Shown: piece after piece, positions 1-10,000 of the stretch
Position numbering within the stretch: the stretch's first letter is position 1
Layout of the letters: each line of letters opens with the position of its first letter
NCBI GenBank assembly: GCA_021202015.1
Contig: JAJQDV010000051.1
Span: 1 to 37,560 of the forward strand
Origin: Clostridiales bacterium
GTDB taxonomy: Bacteria; Bacillota; Clostridia; Lachnospirales; Lachnospiraceae
Reading direction: 5' to 3'
DNA: 37,560 nucleotides
Program-made: the position numbers and the translations under genes
Notes under the pieces: generated by a model
Told to the model about the DNA's origin: nothing
Databases searched by the model: none
The model's input: only the letters and a program-made list of their open reading frames with translations

Positions 1-300
1 ATTGCAGTCCGGGACGGGCGGAAAGCTCGCTTTCCGATCCGGTCAGGGCTGTAAGGCGATTGGAGGATTGACGGATAGTGAGGAAGCATCGCTTCCGAAC
101 TGTCTGTCGATCCGGCAGTAAGATTCCTGTACTTGGATAAACTGGCTTTTATAACCAGCGTTTCCTTACTGTTTTAGGTTGCGCAATCATTGTTGATTGC
201 ATCGTTCTTGAATAATCTCTTGTGAATCTTTCAAGGTTATTTCACTGTTCAGTTATCAATGTTCTGCTGTCTCAACACAATCGTTTTCTCGCGACAGCTA
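1..300 (-). other. Non-coding structured leader, possibly of an rRNA operon
   Basis: I find no convincing protein gene here. Read leftward from the promoter at 305-333, it has an AT-rich first half and then GC-richer hairpins. One is GGAAAGC-tc-GCTTTCC (about 21-36); another is a longer imperfect stem centred on GGAAGC-atc-GCTTCC (about 82-96). This layout fits an untranslated leader with processing stems, as found upstream of 16S rRNA, but the rRNA itself is not in the window. Confidence 0.4.
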
Positions 301-304
301 TTAC

Positions 305-333
305 ATAATACCACCCGGATTATGCGATGTCAA
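305..333 (-). promoter_or_regulatory. Strong sigma-A type promoter, reading leftward out of the window
   Basis: On the minus strand there is a perfect -35 TTGACA (328-333), a 17-base spacer and a -10 TATTAT (305-310). No protein gene follows in the next 300 bases to the window edge. The transcript would begin with an AT-rich leader containing a segment like the spacers and leaders of Firmicutes rRNA operons (around 235-275). The inference that an rRNA operon lies beyond position 1 is plausible but not proven here. Confidence 0.7.
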
Positions 334-422
334 CACTTTTTTCTCTTTTTTTCGCCGTATTCTTTGCCCGGTTTTTACCGGATTTTCACGCAGTCCAGAT
401 ATTGCTTTTCATGACATTTTCA

Positions 423-522
423 CCACAACATCTGGTGCGCCAACGAAACGGGTTCCCTTCCTGCCGCTCTTCTTTCGCATGTTCTTCATCACAACATCCG
501 GTGCGCCAACGAAGCGGGATCC
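423..522. repeat. Two direct copies of a ~34-bp sequence
   Basis: The sequence starting CACAACATCTGGTGCGCCAA at 423-456 is repeated with about three substitutions at 490-522, a 67-base period. Both copies lie between the regulator stop (531) and the leftward promoter. There is no clear terminator hairpin. The function is unknown. Confidence 0.6.
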
Positions 523-530
523 CCTCCGTT

Positions 531-1220
531 TTAAAGCTTGAAGCGATACCCGACGCCCCAGATGGTCTCGATATACTGCGGTTTTGCCGTATCATACTCA
601 ATTTTTTCACGAATCTTTTTGATATGCACGGTCACGGTGGCAATATCTCCGATGGACTCCATGTTCCAGATTTTTGAAAACAGCTCGTCCTTGGAAAAAA
701 CATGGTTCGGATTCTGCGCCAGAAATGTCAGGAGATCAAATTCCTTGGTGGTAAACTGCTTCTCCTCATCGTTGACCCATACGCGGCGGGCCGTCTTGTC
801 AATGCGGATGCCCCGGATCTCAATGACGTCGTTCTCCTGCGCGTTGCTGCCGATCAGCCGCTCATAACGGGCGAGGTGCGCTTTTACGCGCGCCACCAGT
901 TCACTGGGGGAAAACGGTTTTGTCACATAGTCGTCCGCTCCCAGACCGAGTCCGCGGATCTTATCGATATCATCCTTTTTCGCGGAAACCATCAGGATCG
1001 GTATGTTCTTCGTCTCACGGATCCGCCGGCAGATCTCAAAACCATCCACCCCCGGAAGCATCAGATCCAGAATATACATGTCAAAATTTTCGTTCAGGGC
1101 TCTCTCCAGCCCCCGCGTTCCGTCGTGCTCCAGCTCCACCTCAAATCCGGAAAGCTCCAGATAATCCCTCTCCAGATCCGCAATCGCCTCTTCGTCTTCC
1201 ACAATTAATATTTTACTCAT
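531..1220 (-). CDS. OmpR/PhoB-family response regulator
   Basis: A 229-residue two-component response regulator. Residues 1-120 form the receiver domain, with acidic pocket VEDEE (about 7-11), phospho-acceptor Asp52 in YILDLMLP, a conserved Ser in MVSAKK and Lys in VTKPF. Residues about 130-229 form the winged-helix DNA-binding domain, ending in the typical IETIWGVGYRFKL. The start is supported by AGGAGG about 6 bases upstream. It lies 122 bases downstream of the sensor kinase stop on the same strand and is almost certainly its partner. The phosphorylated form should bind promoter DNA as a dimer; the target genes cannot be read from the sequence. Confidence 0.95.
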   Translation of the reverse strand: MSKILIVEDEEAIADLERDYLELSGFEVELEHDGTRGLERALNENFDMYILDLMLPGVDGFEICRRIRETKNIPILMVSAKKDDIDKIRGLGLGADDYVTKPFSPSELVARVKAHLARYERLIGSNAQENDVIEIRGIRIDKTARRVWVNDEEKQFTTKEFDLLTFLAQNPNHVFSKDELFSKIWNMESIGDIATVTVHIKKIREKIEYDTAKPQYIETIWGVGYRFKL

Positions 1221-1238
1221 TCGACACCTCCTGATACT

Positions 1239-1267
1239 CGAGACTGTTCCGTTCCTTCACAGTCTCG
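1239..1267 (-). promoter_or_regulatory. Intercistronic hairpin between kinase and regulator
   Basis: A perfect 9-bp stem CGAGACTGT / ACAGTCTCG with an 11-base loop lies directly upstream of the regulator ribosome site. There is no U-run, so it is not a classical terminator. It could stabilise or tune the downstream part of the message (inference). Confidence 0.45.
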
Positions 1268-1342
1268 GGGAAAAATCCGTTTAGAATCGCTTCGCGATGG
1301 GATTTTCCCTGCATGATTTTCGTTTCCGGACGATCCACGCAG

Positions 1343-2869
1343 TCACTGCACGGTTCTGTCCTGTATATTTTCCTGATACTTACGTATTACAAAGTACATA
1401 ATCGTACCTGTATTCAGCTTGCTCGTCGCCCAGATCTTCCCCCCGTGATCCTCTATGATCTTCTTAACAATAGAAAGCCCGATCCCGCTTCCCCCCGTAG
1501 AAGAATTCCTGGACGCGTCTGTCCGGTAGAACCGGTCAAATATATAGGGCAGGTCCTGCGCGGCGATCCCCTTTCCGTTATCCTCGATCTCAACCTGTAT
1601 GAAATCCCCCACATCCTTGATACGTATATTGATCTGGCCCTTTCGATCATCCATATATTTGACGGCGTTATTGATAATATTATTGATCACACGCATCAGC
1701 TGCTCGGGATCCGCTATGATGATCGTCTGCTCATCCGCGTAATTAAAATAGGAAAGCCCGATATTTTTCGTCTCCAGATCCAGACCGATCTCATCCACGC
1801 AGTCCGCAAAATATTCCGAAACGAGTATTTTGTTGAAATTATATGGAATCCGGTTCGTGTCGATCTGCGCATACAATGTAAGCTCATTCAGCAGACGATC
1901 CATTTCATTCGCCTTGCTGAAGATCGTGCGGAGATACCGATCCCTTTTTTCCGGCGTATCCGCCACGCCATCCAGAATTCCTTCGGAATATCCCTTCACC
2001 GCGGTGATGGGCGTTTTCAGGTCATGGGCGATATTGCTGATCAGGGCTTTGTTCTCCTGTTCGGTTTTCATTTTTTCCTCGGTAGACTCCTTCAGCCGTT
2101 TCCGCATCTCCTCAAAATTCCGGCACAGGTCCCCCATCTCATCCTCTTCATCGTAATCAATGGTAAAATCCAGATTGCCTTCTTTGATATTCTTTGTCGC
2201 GGTCTGCAGCTTCCGGATCGGCGTGATCGTCCCCCTGTAAATCCAGACCGTCATCACTCCGGCTGTCAGCGCAAGGATCAGGACAACAGCGACTCCCATC
2301 TCGATCAGCATGGTACGGATCTCCGGCAGAATACTTTCAGAGGAAGTGATGATAAAAACACTCCCCTCCGAATCGTCCGTACAGATAAAATCCACCTGCT
2401 TGATCAGCGACTGAGTGTCCCCGTCAATAAAGTATCCCGCTTTCGCAGTGGCATTCTCGCCTGCCTCTCCGTAGGACGGGAGGGTATCCTCCCACGCCTC
2501 ATCATCCAGACTGCTCTCCTCCGGGTATCCGTTATAGACAACGTGTCCATCCTTACAGAAAATAAGAAACGAGCTTTTTTGCTGCAGTTTCTCATTCTCT
2601 TCCTCCAGATAGTCTTCACTCTCGAGGCGTCCCGGGTCCGTCTTTGACAGGTTCAGGATCTCCGTGTAATCGCTCTCCGTATATCGGTTCATCAGCTGCA
2701 GCGTATTGGAAAAAAACACATAGGCATCATCCTCTGTGTCATATCCGTAATTCTGCCGGACAATTCTGCTCTGCAGGGTATAAAACCCAAACAAAGCGGC
2801 AAGGGCCAGCGCAATCGGCAGCAGAATGATAATACAAAAAGCAATAATCAGACGAGTCTTTAACTTCAT
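1343..2869 (-). CDS. Membrane sensor histidine kinase
   Basis: A sensor kinase of 508 residues from the chosen start. TM1 is at about 7-32, an extracytoplasmic sensor region at about 33-190 and TM2 at about 191-211. A HAMP linker follows. The dimerisation domain carries the phospho-acceptor His282 in NIAHDLKTPI. The ATP-binding domain has an N box (INNIINNAVKY, about 395-405), G1 DNGKGI (about 430) and G2 GGSGIGLSIV (about 459). The frame stays open upstream to a TTG at 2989, but that codon sits in a promoter-like TGTGGTATGCT and has no ribosome site. ATG 2869 has GGGGG 9 bases upstream and places MKLK just before TM1; ATG 2878 is an alternative. The signal sensed is unknown. The kinase gene precedes the regulator gene, the reverse of the commonest order. 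Confidence 0.92.
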   Translation of the reverse strand: MKLKTRLIIAFCIIILLPIALALAALFGFYTLQSRIVRQNYGYDTEDDAYVFFSNTLQLMNRYTESDYTEILNLSKTDPGRLESEDYLEEENEKLQQKSSFLIFCKDGHVVYNGYPEESSLDDEAWEDTLPSYGEAGENATAKAGYFIDGDTQSLIKQVDFICTDDSEGSVFIITSSESILPEIRTMLIEMGVAVVLILALTAGVMTVWIYRGTITPIRKLQTATKNIKEGNLDFTIDYDEEDEMGDLCRNFEEMRKRLKESTEEKMKTEQENKALISNIAHDLKTPITAVKGYSEGILDGVADTPEKRDRYLRTIFSKANEMDRLLNELTLYAQIDTNRIPYNFNKILVSEYFADCVDEIGLDLETKNIGLSYFNYADEQTIIIADPEQLMRVINNIINNAVKYMDDRKGQINIRIKDVGDFIQVEIEDNGKGIAAQDLPYIFDRFYRTDASRNSSTGGSGIGLSIVKKIIEDHGGKIWATSKLNTGTIMYFVIRKYQENIQDRTVQ

Positions 2870-2977
2870 ACGAAACATCCCCCACGTCCGCCGCGGCTTT
2901 TTTTTCACAGGCAAAGCTTCCGGGAACTGTTCGGGGAATCCTTCATGCAATTCCTTCTGTCGCAGCGTCTGAATAAC

Positions 2978-3006
2978 AGCATACCACAAAAATACAGAAA
3001 AATGGA
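2978..3006 (-). promoter_or_regulatory. Possible promoter of the kinase-regulator pair
   Basis: A minus-strand -35 TCCATT (3001-3006), 17-base spacer and -10 TATGCT (2978-2983) preceded by TGG (extended -10). The -35 falls inside the metK terminator stem. The -35 is weak, so this is tentative. Confidence 0.4.
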
Positions 3007-3026
3007 GCCCGAAGGCTCCATTTTAT
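3002..3026 (-). terminator. Rho-independent terminator of murA-metK
   Basis: ATGGAGCC-CGAA-GGCTCCAT forms an 8-bp stem with a CGAA loop, followed on the minus strand by TTTTT. It lies about 50 bases after the metK stop and separates that unit from the kinase gene. Confidence 0.85.
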
Positions 3027-3042
3027 AAAAGTTTTATACGTA

Positions 3043-3062
3043 AGGACCTGTCACAAAATAAC
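3043..3062. repeat. 20-bp dispersed repeat (copy 1)
   Basis: AGGACCTGTCACAAAATAAC is found again, perfectly and inverted, at 32312-32331. Here it lies between the metK stop and its terminator. Confidence 0.7.
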
Positions 3063-3074
3063 AGCAGATCTCAT

Positions 3075-4259
3075 TTACAGATATTTTTTCAGATCCTCCG
3101 CCTTGTCCAGCGCCTCCCACGGAAGCTCTACATCGGTACGTCCGAAATGTCCGTAAGCAGCCGTCGGGCGATAGATCGGCCTGCGAAGATCCAGCATCCG
3201 GATGATTCCTGCCGGCCGAAGGTCAAAATTCGCGCGGACGATCTCCACGATCTTCTCATCCGTCAGCTTCCCTGTGCCAAAGGTATCTGCCATAACGGAT
3301 GTCGGCTGCGCTACACCGATGGCATAGGACAGCTGTATCTCACATTTGTCCGCCAGTCCTGCCGCTACGATATTCTTCGCAACATAACGCGCGGCATATG
3401 CCGCGGACCGATCCACCTTCGTGCAATCCTTTCCCGAGAAAGCGCCGCCGCCGTGACGGGCCATTCCTCCATATGTATCCACGATGATCTTCCTTCCGGT
3501 CAGCCCGGCGTCACCGTGCGGTCCGCCGATCACAAAACGGCCGGTCGGGTTGATGAAAAACTTCGTATTTTCATCGATCATTTCCCGCGGAAGCACCTCA
3601 TCAAATACATATTTTTTAATATCCTCATGAATCTGTTCCTGCGTCACTTCCTCGTCATGCTGCGTAGATAACACAACCGCTTCCAGCCGCTTCGGCTTCC
3701 CCGCCTCGTCATACTCTACCGAGACCTGAGTCTTTCCGTCCGGCCTCAGGTAACCAAGAGTACCGTCCTTGCGGACCGTCGCCAGACGAAGCGAAAGCTT
3801 ATGCGCCAGGGAGATCGGATACGGCATATACTCCGGCGTCTCGTTCGTCGCGTACCCGAACATCATACCCTGGTCGCCGGCGCCGGTGTCGAGATCATCC
3901 TCCAGACTGCCCTCTCTCGCCTCCAGTGCCTTATCGACCCCCATGGCGATATCTGCGGACTGCTGATCCAGAGCCACCATGACCGCGCAGGTGTTGCCGT
4001 CGAAGCCGGTCTTCGCATTGTTGTAGCCGATTTCATTCACGGTTCTGCGGACAATTGCCGGAATATCCAGCTGCGCCTTCGTCGTAATCTCGCCCGTCAC
4101 AAGAATAAAACCGGTGCAGGCTGCCGCCTCACACGCCACTCGGCTCATCGGGTCCTGCGCCATGCAGGCATCCAGAATCGAATCGGAAACTGCGTCGCAG
4201 ACCTTGTCGGGATGACCCTCTGTCACAGACTCCGAAGTGAATAATAACTTTTCCATCAT
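3075..4259 (-). CDS. metK: S-adenosylmethionine synthetase
   Basis: Makes S-adenosylmethionine, phosphate and pyrophosphate from methionine and ATP in the cytoplasm. The 394-residue length matches the family. Signature elements are visible: [16 protein letters not shown] (about 14-30), [12 protein letters not shown] (about 117-128), the glycine-rich [13 protein letters not shown] (about 246-258) and [16 protein letters not shown] (about 270-285). GGAGG lies 8-9 bases before the first of two adjacent ATG codons (4259, 4256). The gene follows murA after 66 bases without a terminator or room for a SAM riboswitch, so it is probably transcribed from the murA promoter. Confidence 0.98.
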   Translation of the reverse strand: MMEKLLFTSESVTEGHPDKVCDAVSDSILDACMAQDPMSRVACEAAACTGFILVTGEITTKAQLDIPAIVRRTVNEIGYNNAKTGFDGNTCAVMVALDQQSADIAMGVDKALEAREGSLEDDLDTGAGDQGMMFGYATNETPEYMPYPISLAHKLSLRLATVRKDGTLGYLRPDGKTQVSVEYDEAGKPKRLEAVVLSTQHDEEVTQEQIHEDIKKYVFDEVLPREMIDENTKFFINPTGRFVIGGPHGDAGLTGRKIIVDTYGGMARHGGGAFSGKDCTKVDRSAAYAARYVAKNIVAAGLADKCEIQLSYAIGVAQPTSVMADTFGTGKLTDEKIVEIVRANFDLRPAGIIRMLDLRRPIYRPTAAYGHFGRTDVELPWEALDKAEDLKKYL

Positions 4260-4325
4260 AATTGAGTTCCTCCAAGCTGTATTTATTATGGTATTTATTC
4301 AGAAAAACCGTATCGAATCCCCTGG

Positions 4326-5621
4326 TCAGGAAACAATCTTCAGTCTGAATTTCTGTATCTCCTTCTCAGAAGAAACCTTCTGTATCTCTCCTCCGAGACT
4401 GCGGAACTTTTCGTCAAAAGCCTCATATCCCCGTTCGATATAGTAGATGTCATCCACCGTCGTGATCCCGTCCGCCGCGAGACCCGCGATCACGAGCGCC
4501 GCGCCGGCCCGCAGATCCGGAGCGCTGACCCTGGCGCCGGAATAACGCTCCACACCGTAGATAATGGCAATATTGCCTTCTACTTTAATATTCGCGCCCA
4601 TCTTTGCCAGTTCATCCACATACTTAAACCGGTTTTCAAAAATACTCTCTGTGATCGTGCTTGTTCCGGAGGATAATCCGAGAATCACCCCCATCTGCGG
4701 CTGCATATCCGTCGGAAACCCCGGATAAGGAAGAGTCGTCACCTGCGTATGCCGAAGCGGCCGGTTCACCGTAACGCGAACCGCGTCGTCAAACTCTTCC
4801 ACCCGGCATCCCACCTCCAGCAGCTTCGCCGTAGTGGCCTCAAGATGCTTCGGAATGACATTCTTCACCATAACGTCGCCACCGGTCGCCGCGGCAGCAA
4901 ACATAAACGTCCCGGCCTCGATCTGATCCGGAATGATCGAATACTCTGCTCCGTGCAGGCACTCGACTCCCGAGATCCGGATCACATCCGTACCGGCTCC
5001 CCGGATATTCGCGCCCATGCAGTTCAGGAAATTCGCCACATCCACGACGTGAGGCTCTTTCGCGGCGTTCTCGATCGTCGTCTTTCCGGCAGCCATGGCA
5101 CTCGCCATCATGATGTTGATGGTAGCGCCCACAGACACTTTATCCAGATAAATATGCGTACCGTTGAGCGTCCGGGCCGACGTCTTCACCATGCCGTGCT
5201 GAATCTCCACCTGAGCTCCGAGCGCGCGGAACCCCTTCAGATGAAGATCTATGGGTCGGCTTCCAATAGCACATCCGCCGGGAAGAGCAACCTCCGCGTT
5301 TTTGTATTTCCCCAGAAGCGCGCCCAGCAGATAATAAGACGCGCGGATCTTGCGTATATATTCATTATCCACGGTATATCCGTGAATCGGTGCGCCGTTG
5401 ATCCTTACCGTATGTACGTCCGGGCGCTCTACCGCAGCCCCGATATTTTCAATAGCCTGAATCATGACGTTGATGTCGCGGACATTCGGCAGATTCTCTA
5501 TCGTCACGGTCTCATCCGCCATCACGGCCGCGGCAAGGATCGCCAGTGCCGCATTCTTTGCGCCGCCGATCTCTACACCGCCGTGCAGAGGATTACCGCC
5601 CTTTATCACATATTGATCCAT
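4326..5621 (-). CDS. murA: UDP-N-acetylglucosamine 1-carboxyvinyltransferase
   Basis: Catalyses the first committed step of peptidoglycan synthesis, moving enolpyruvate from PEP to UDP-GlcNAc in the cytoplasm. The protein has 431 residues. Lys22-Asn23 in GGAKNAAL and the catalytic Cys117 in LPGGCAIGSRPIDLH are present. Cys rather than Asp predicts fosfomycin sensitivity of this enzyme (family knowledge). TDMQPQ carries the conserved Asp near residue 300. The start is supported by GAGGTG upstream. It is the first gene of a murA-metK unit with a strong promoter at 5691-5720. Confidence 0.97.
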   Translation of the reverse strand: MDQYVIKGGNPLHGGVEIGGAKNAALAILAAAVMADETVTIENLPNVRDINVMIQAIENIGAAVERPDVHTVRINGAPIHGYTVDNEYIRKIRASYYLLGALLGKYKNAEVALPGGCAIGSRPIDLHLKGFRALGAQVEIQHGMVKTSARTLNGTHIYLDKVSVGATINIMMASAMAAGKTTIENAAKEPHVVDVANFLNCMGANIRGAGTDVIRISGVECLHGAEYSIIPDQIEAGTFMFAAAATGGDVMVKNVIPKHLEATTAKLLEVGCRVEEFDDAVRVTVNRPLRHTQVTTLPYPGFPTDMQPQMGVILGLSSGTSTITESIFENRFKYVDELAKMGANIKVEGNIAIIYGVERYSGARVSAPDLRAGAALVIAGLAADGITTVDDIYYIERGYEAFDEKFRSLGGEIQKVSSEKEIQKFRLKIVS

Positions 5622-5690
5622 CTCGCACCTCTGTGATCCTCTTAGTGCTGCTGTTCAGCACATTTAATATTGACAATTTTTTAGCAAGAT

Positions 5691-5720
5691 ATTATAACTA
5701 CATCCGAAAAAAAATGTCAA
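5691..5720 (-). promoter_or_regulatory. Promoter of murA-metK
   Basis: Minus-strand TTGACA (5715-5720), an 18-base spacer starting with a T-tract, and a perfect TATAAT (5691-5696), about 70 bases before the murA start. Confidence 0.85.
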
Positions 5721-5761
5721 TACCATTTTATGCAGACACGGAACAAAAAGTTAAACAGATA

Positions 5762-5894
5762 TTACTTTTCACAGGCTAGCCAGCCTGTGAACGTAACACG
5801 CTCCGCGGGATGCACACAAAATGCTAAAAAGCAGCATTTTGGCGCTGGCTCGCAGCCACTCAGCGGTGTGAGTGGCTGACGAGTGAAAAGTAAC
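5762..5894 (+). repeat. 133-bp palindrome-rich intergenic repeat, copy 1
   Basis: About 97% identical (four differences) to 11283-11416 in inverted orientation. It begins TTACTTTTC and ends GAAAAGTAA (terminal inverted repeats). Inside are three further palindromes: TTCACAGGCT..AGCCTGTGAA, AAAATGCT..AGCATTTT, and CAGCCACTCA..TGAGTGGCTG. It fills the gap between the SurA-like gene stop (5907) and the murA promoter. It carries no gene and no U-run. It resembles a REP/BIME- or MITE-type element, whose family I cannot name. Confidence 0.85.
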
Positions 5895-5906
5895 AAACGG
5901 ATATTT

Positions 5907-6983
5907 CTATTCGGATACCCCGGTATCTTCCTCCTCTTCTGTCTCCAGAGAGAACACGCTGGTGAATGTCACCTTAGCCCACTGTTCTTCATCCACTTCA
6001 AAATCAGAGTCCTCTGTATAGCCGTCCGTCACCTCTGTATACAGCTCGTCCGCCAGCTCGCCGATCGCAGTCTCCAGCGCGGTCTGCGCCGCGTCGGCAT
6101 CATCCTCACTGTCCAGGCGGATCACATAATAAGCGTCCGTACCCTCGATCACGCCCGAAACCTGTCCGGCCGTCAGGGTGTCCGCCACCTCGATCACAGC
6201 GTCACAGAAGCCGCCGTCATCCTCGCTCGCTTCATCCTCTCCATAAGAATAGGTAGAAACGGTATATTCATAGGTTTCGGCAAGCGTATCCATATCCTCC
6301 CCCGCCTGCAGGGACGCGGCAAACGCCTCGGCGGTCTCCTCAAGCGCCGCCTTCTCTTCGTCGGTATAGGAAACAGTCTCGCCGTCGTCATCCGTATAAT
6401 CACTCACATCAACCACAATATAGCTGAAGGTCCTGCGGGAATAATCATCGATGGACAGCTGCTCGGTCGCCTGTGCTTCCACGTCCTCACTGATGGCATC
6501 CTCCATCCGTGTCGCCACTGTCTGGTAATAAAGGAAATCCTCCACATATTCCTGTGTGGCTCCCATCGCCTTGATCGCTTTGGAAGAATTCTCAGACATG
6601 AACTCTTCGGCCGCAGCCTGAATCGCCGTCATGTCCTCATCCGTGATCTCAATGCCGTAATCATCCATGTGAGCCTCCAGAAGATATTCCAGTTCGATCT
6701 CCTCCAGAATATATTCCTTCACCTCATCCTCCATCGTGTGACCGTCATCGTCCGCGTAGGATTCATTCGTCCAGTAGTCTTCTCCGTAATAGGACACAAA
6801 AAGGCTGTCGTAGGAAGACTGTGTATAATGCGCATAAAAATTCATATATCCCAATGAGATCTCCTGATCCCCGATCGTGGCGCCGACCGCGTTCTGGTCG
6901 ATGCTGTCCCCGCAGCCCGTCAGCGCCAGAGATGCCGCAACTGCAGCCGCAAGCAGCACCGCTGTTGATTTCCCGTGTTTCAT
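5907..6983 (-). CDS. SurA/PrsA-like foldase lipoprotein (putative peptidylprolyl isomerase)
   Basis: A secreted lipoprotein of 358 residues. The signal peptide has a lipobox, LTGC, with the modified Cys24. SurA-N-like helices follow (about 40-170), then a parvulin/PpiC-like region (about 195-320, from TFSYIVV to YYVIRLDS). The mature chain is strikingly rich in Asp and Glu, including a C-terminal EEEED run. Family members help secreted proteins fold outside the membrane. The isomerase activity is inferred, because the PpiC core is divergent. It sits 86 bases after mfd on the same strand, an arrangement common in this bacterial group. Confidence 0.8.
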   Translation of the reverse strand: MKHGKSTAVLLAAAVAASLALTGCGDSIDQNAVGATIGDQEISLGYMNFYAHYTQSSYDSLFVSYYGEDYWTNESYADDDGHTMEDEVKEYILEEIELEYLLEAHMDDYGIEITDEDMTAIQAAAEEFMSENSSKAIKAMGATQEYVEDFLYYQTVATRMEDAISEDVEAQATEQLSIDDYSRRTFSYIVVDVSDYTDDDGETVSYTDEEKAALEETAEAFAASLQAGEDMDTLAETYEYTVSTYSYGEDEASEDDGGFCDAVIEVADTLTAGQVSGVIEGTDAYYVIRLDSEDDADAAQTALETAIGELADELYTEVTDGYTEDSDFEVDEEQWAKVTFTSVFSLETEEEEDTGVSE

Positions 6984-7069
6984 GTTATATATTTCCTCCT
7001 GCGTCTGATTTTTCGTACATGGTAACGATTATAGCCTTTTTTTCACTATACTGCAAGTATTAATTTATA

Positions 7070-10000
7070 CTACCGGGATTCCCCGAAAACAACCTCGAAT
7101 CCCTCCAAAACCGTCTGTACCGCAGCGACCGCGTCCAACCCTGTTTTCTGTTTTGAACCGCGTGTCAGATCATAGATAAAATAAGGGCGGTTCTTATCCG
7201 GCACAAAGCGGAGCCGCGGCTGCATCATTTTCACCAGATCCGGAATCTTCGCCGGATCCAGCTGCGCTTTCTCATACAGATAAAAAATAATCTCCTCCGA
7301 TTTTCCGCGGATCTCCGTCAGGAAAAAACGATGTGCCTGCTCTCTCATCAGAGCCGCCGTCAGCAGATTCTGAACGCTGCGCGGCGGTTCTCCGAACCGG
7401 TCGATCAGCTCATCCAGCATCTCATCCCTCTCCCGTATCGTCCGGATGGCGGCAATTCGCTTATAAATATCCAGCTTCTGGATCTCATCCTCAATATAAG
7501 CAGGCGGTATCCAGGCATCTGTTTCAATATCGATGACGGTCTCAAAGGATTCCTCCGCCGCCTCTCCCTTTGCTGTTCGCACCGCCTCATTCAGCATCCT
7601 GCAGTAAAGATCGTAGCCCACCGCTTCCATGTGTCCGTGCTGCTGCTCCCCGAGCAGGTTCCCGGCTCCCCGGATCTCCAGATCCTTCATCGCGATCCGT
7701 ATCCCGCTGCCCAGTTCCGTAAATTCCCGGATCGCCGACAGTCTTTTTTCGGCTTCTTCGCGCAGTATTTTATCGCGCCGATACATAAGAAACGCATACG
7801 CCGTCCGGCTGGATCTGCCGATACGTCCCCGGAGCTGGTAGAGCTGGGCGAGACCCATCCGGTCCGCGTCGTGAATGATCATGGTGTTGACATTTCCGAT
7901 ATCCAGCCCGGTCTCAATGATCGTGGTGGAAACCAGAACGTTGATCTCGCCGTTGATGAACCGGTACATGACGTTCTCCAGTTCCCGTTCGCTCATCTGG
8001 CCGTGCGCAAAAGCAACCTCCGCGTCCGGCACGAGCCTCGCGATACGCGCCGAGACTTCCGCGATATTCTGCACCCGGTTGTACACATAATAAATCTGTC
8101 CTTCTCTCGCAAGCTCCCTCTCGATCGCCTCCCGCACCATCTCCTCGCTGTACTCCATAATATAGGTCTGTATCGGCATCCGATCCCGGGGAGGCTCCTC
8201 CAGAACGCTCATATCCCGGATTCCGATCAGGCTCATATGAAGCGTCCGGGGAATCGGCGTCGCCGTCAGGGACAGAACATCCACCGTTTTTTTCATCTTC
8301 TTGATCTTCTCCTTATGTGAAACGCCGAACCGCTGCTCCTCATCAATGACCAGCAGACCCAGGTCTTTATATTCCACATCTTTGGAGAGGACACGATGCG
8401 TCCCGATCACAATATCCGTCAGTCCCTGCCGCAGGCGTTTCACGGTCTCACGCTGCTGTGCCTGTGTGCGAAAACGGCAGAGAAGCTCCACGTTAACCGG
8501 AAAATCCTTCAGGCGCTGAACAAAATTATTATAATGCTGCTGCGCCAGAATCGTCGTCGGCACGAGATAAACGACCTGCCTGTTTTCCTGCACCGCCTTA
8601 AAAGCCGCCCGGATCGCCACCTCCGTCTTTCCGAATCCGACATCCCCGCAGATCAGCCGGTCCATGATCTTTGTACTCTCCATATCCGCCTTGACATCGC
8701 GGATCGCCTGCAGCTGATCCTCCGTCTCCTCAAACGGAAACATTTCCTCAAACTCCGTCTGCCATACCGTATCCGCCCCGTAAGAATATCCGGAGGAATT
8801 CTGCCTGACCGCGTACAGATCCACCAGATCCCGGGCTATCTCCTGTACTGCAGTCTTCACCCGGCTTTTCGTCCGTTTCCATTCCGAGCCGCCCAGCCGG
8901 TTCAGCTTCGGCTGTTTTGTATCTGCACCGGCATATTTCTGGATCAGATCCAGCTGCGCCGCGGGCACATAGAGCACCCCGCCCCGGTCATACTCGATTT
9001 TCATGAAATCACGCCGGGTTTTATTGATTTCCACTTTTTCAATGCCGCGGAAAACGCCCAGTCCGTGATTCGCGTGAATGACATAGTCGCCCGGTTTCAA
9101 CGCGTCAGAACCCGTGATCCGCTCCCCCTCACGAAAAGCCTTCTTTTTTCTGACTTTCTTTTCCGCGCCGAAGATATCGGTCTCCGTGAGCACGACAAAA
9201 CGGATCTCCGGGCAGGCAAAGCCTTTTTTCAGCATGCCCGGACGCACCATGACCTCACCGGCCGCGGCCACACGGTCCTCATCCTCGCTGAAAAACGCGG
9301 TCAGCCCCTCGTCCCTCAGCTCTCCCGCCATGCGCCGGGCCCGGGTTCTGGAGCTGCAGAGCAGAATCACGCCGTACTTTTCGTTTTTATAAGCCTTCAG
9401 GTCTTTTACAAGATAAGAAAACCTGCCCTGATAAGTATTTACCGAAACCGTATGGAAAAACCAGCTCCGTTTCGGCGAAAAATCGGACGACTTCATCTCC
9501 AGCGAGGACAGGAGGACCGTATGCATTCGACTGAAAGCGACAGCCGTCGCCGTGGCGTCCGTCAGGACATCCGCCTGCCCGGGCAGTACATAGCCCTTTT
9601 CCAGCCGCTGCCGCATCCCTGAAGAAAACTCCTGCTGCGCCGCCCGGCCCCGCTCCATACAGCGGGTCGGTTCATCCAGAAACACGAGCGCCCGCTCTCC
9701 CCGCGCATCTGCACAGCAGGAAAAATATTCGAGAAAACAGACCGTCTCCCCATAAAAATAGAGAAGGCAGCTCTCCGCCCGGCGAACAGAAGACAACTCC
9801 CGCAGCTGTTCCCGGATCGCCTCTGTCATCTGCCTGACCCGGAAGGCTTCCTCCGTCTTCATTTCCTTTCGAAACTGCTGATACAGTTTTTCGCAGTCCG
9901 ATTCCATCGCCCGGATCCCCGTTTCCATTCGGGCAGGATCCAGCACCAGCTCGCTGGCCGGATAGATCGTCAGTTCCTCCGCTGTTTCCAGCGAACGCTG

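Noticed and set aside
423-522. CRISPR array
   Set aside because: Only two imperfect copies with one spacer-length gap and no cas genes. No other regularly spaced repeats were seen in the window.
1313-2647. A 444-residue plus-strand frame opposite the kinase gene
   Set aside because: Antisense shadow of the histidine kinase, with no recognisable domain.
2870-2989. Kinase start at TTG 2989
   Set aside because: The TTG lies within a promoter-like TGTGGTATGCT, has no ribosome site, and the extra residues precede TM1 without family support.
4260-4325. SAM riboswitch ahead of metK
   Set aside because: Only 66 bases separate murA and metK and no riboswitch-like structure is visible.
8396-9622. 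A 408-residue plus-strand frame opposite mfd
   Set aside because: It is a shadow frame rich in Arg, His and Pro with no domain pattern. mfd on the other strand is fully conserved.
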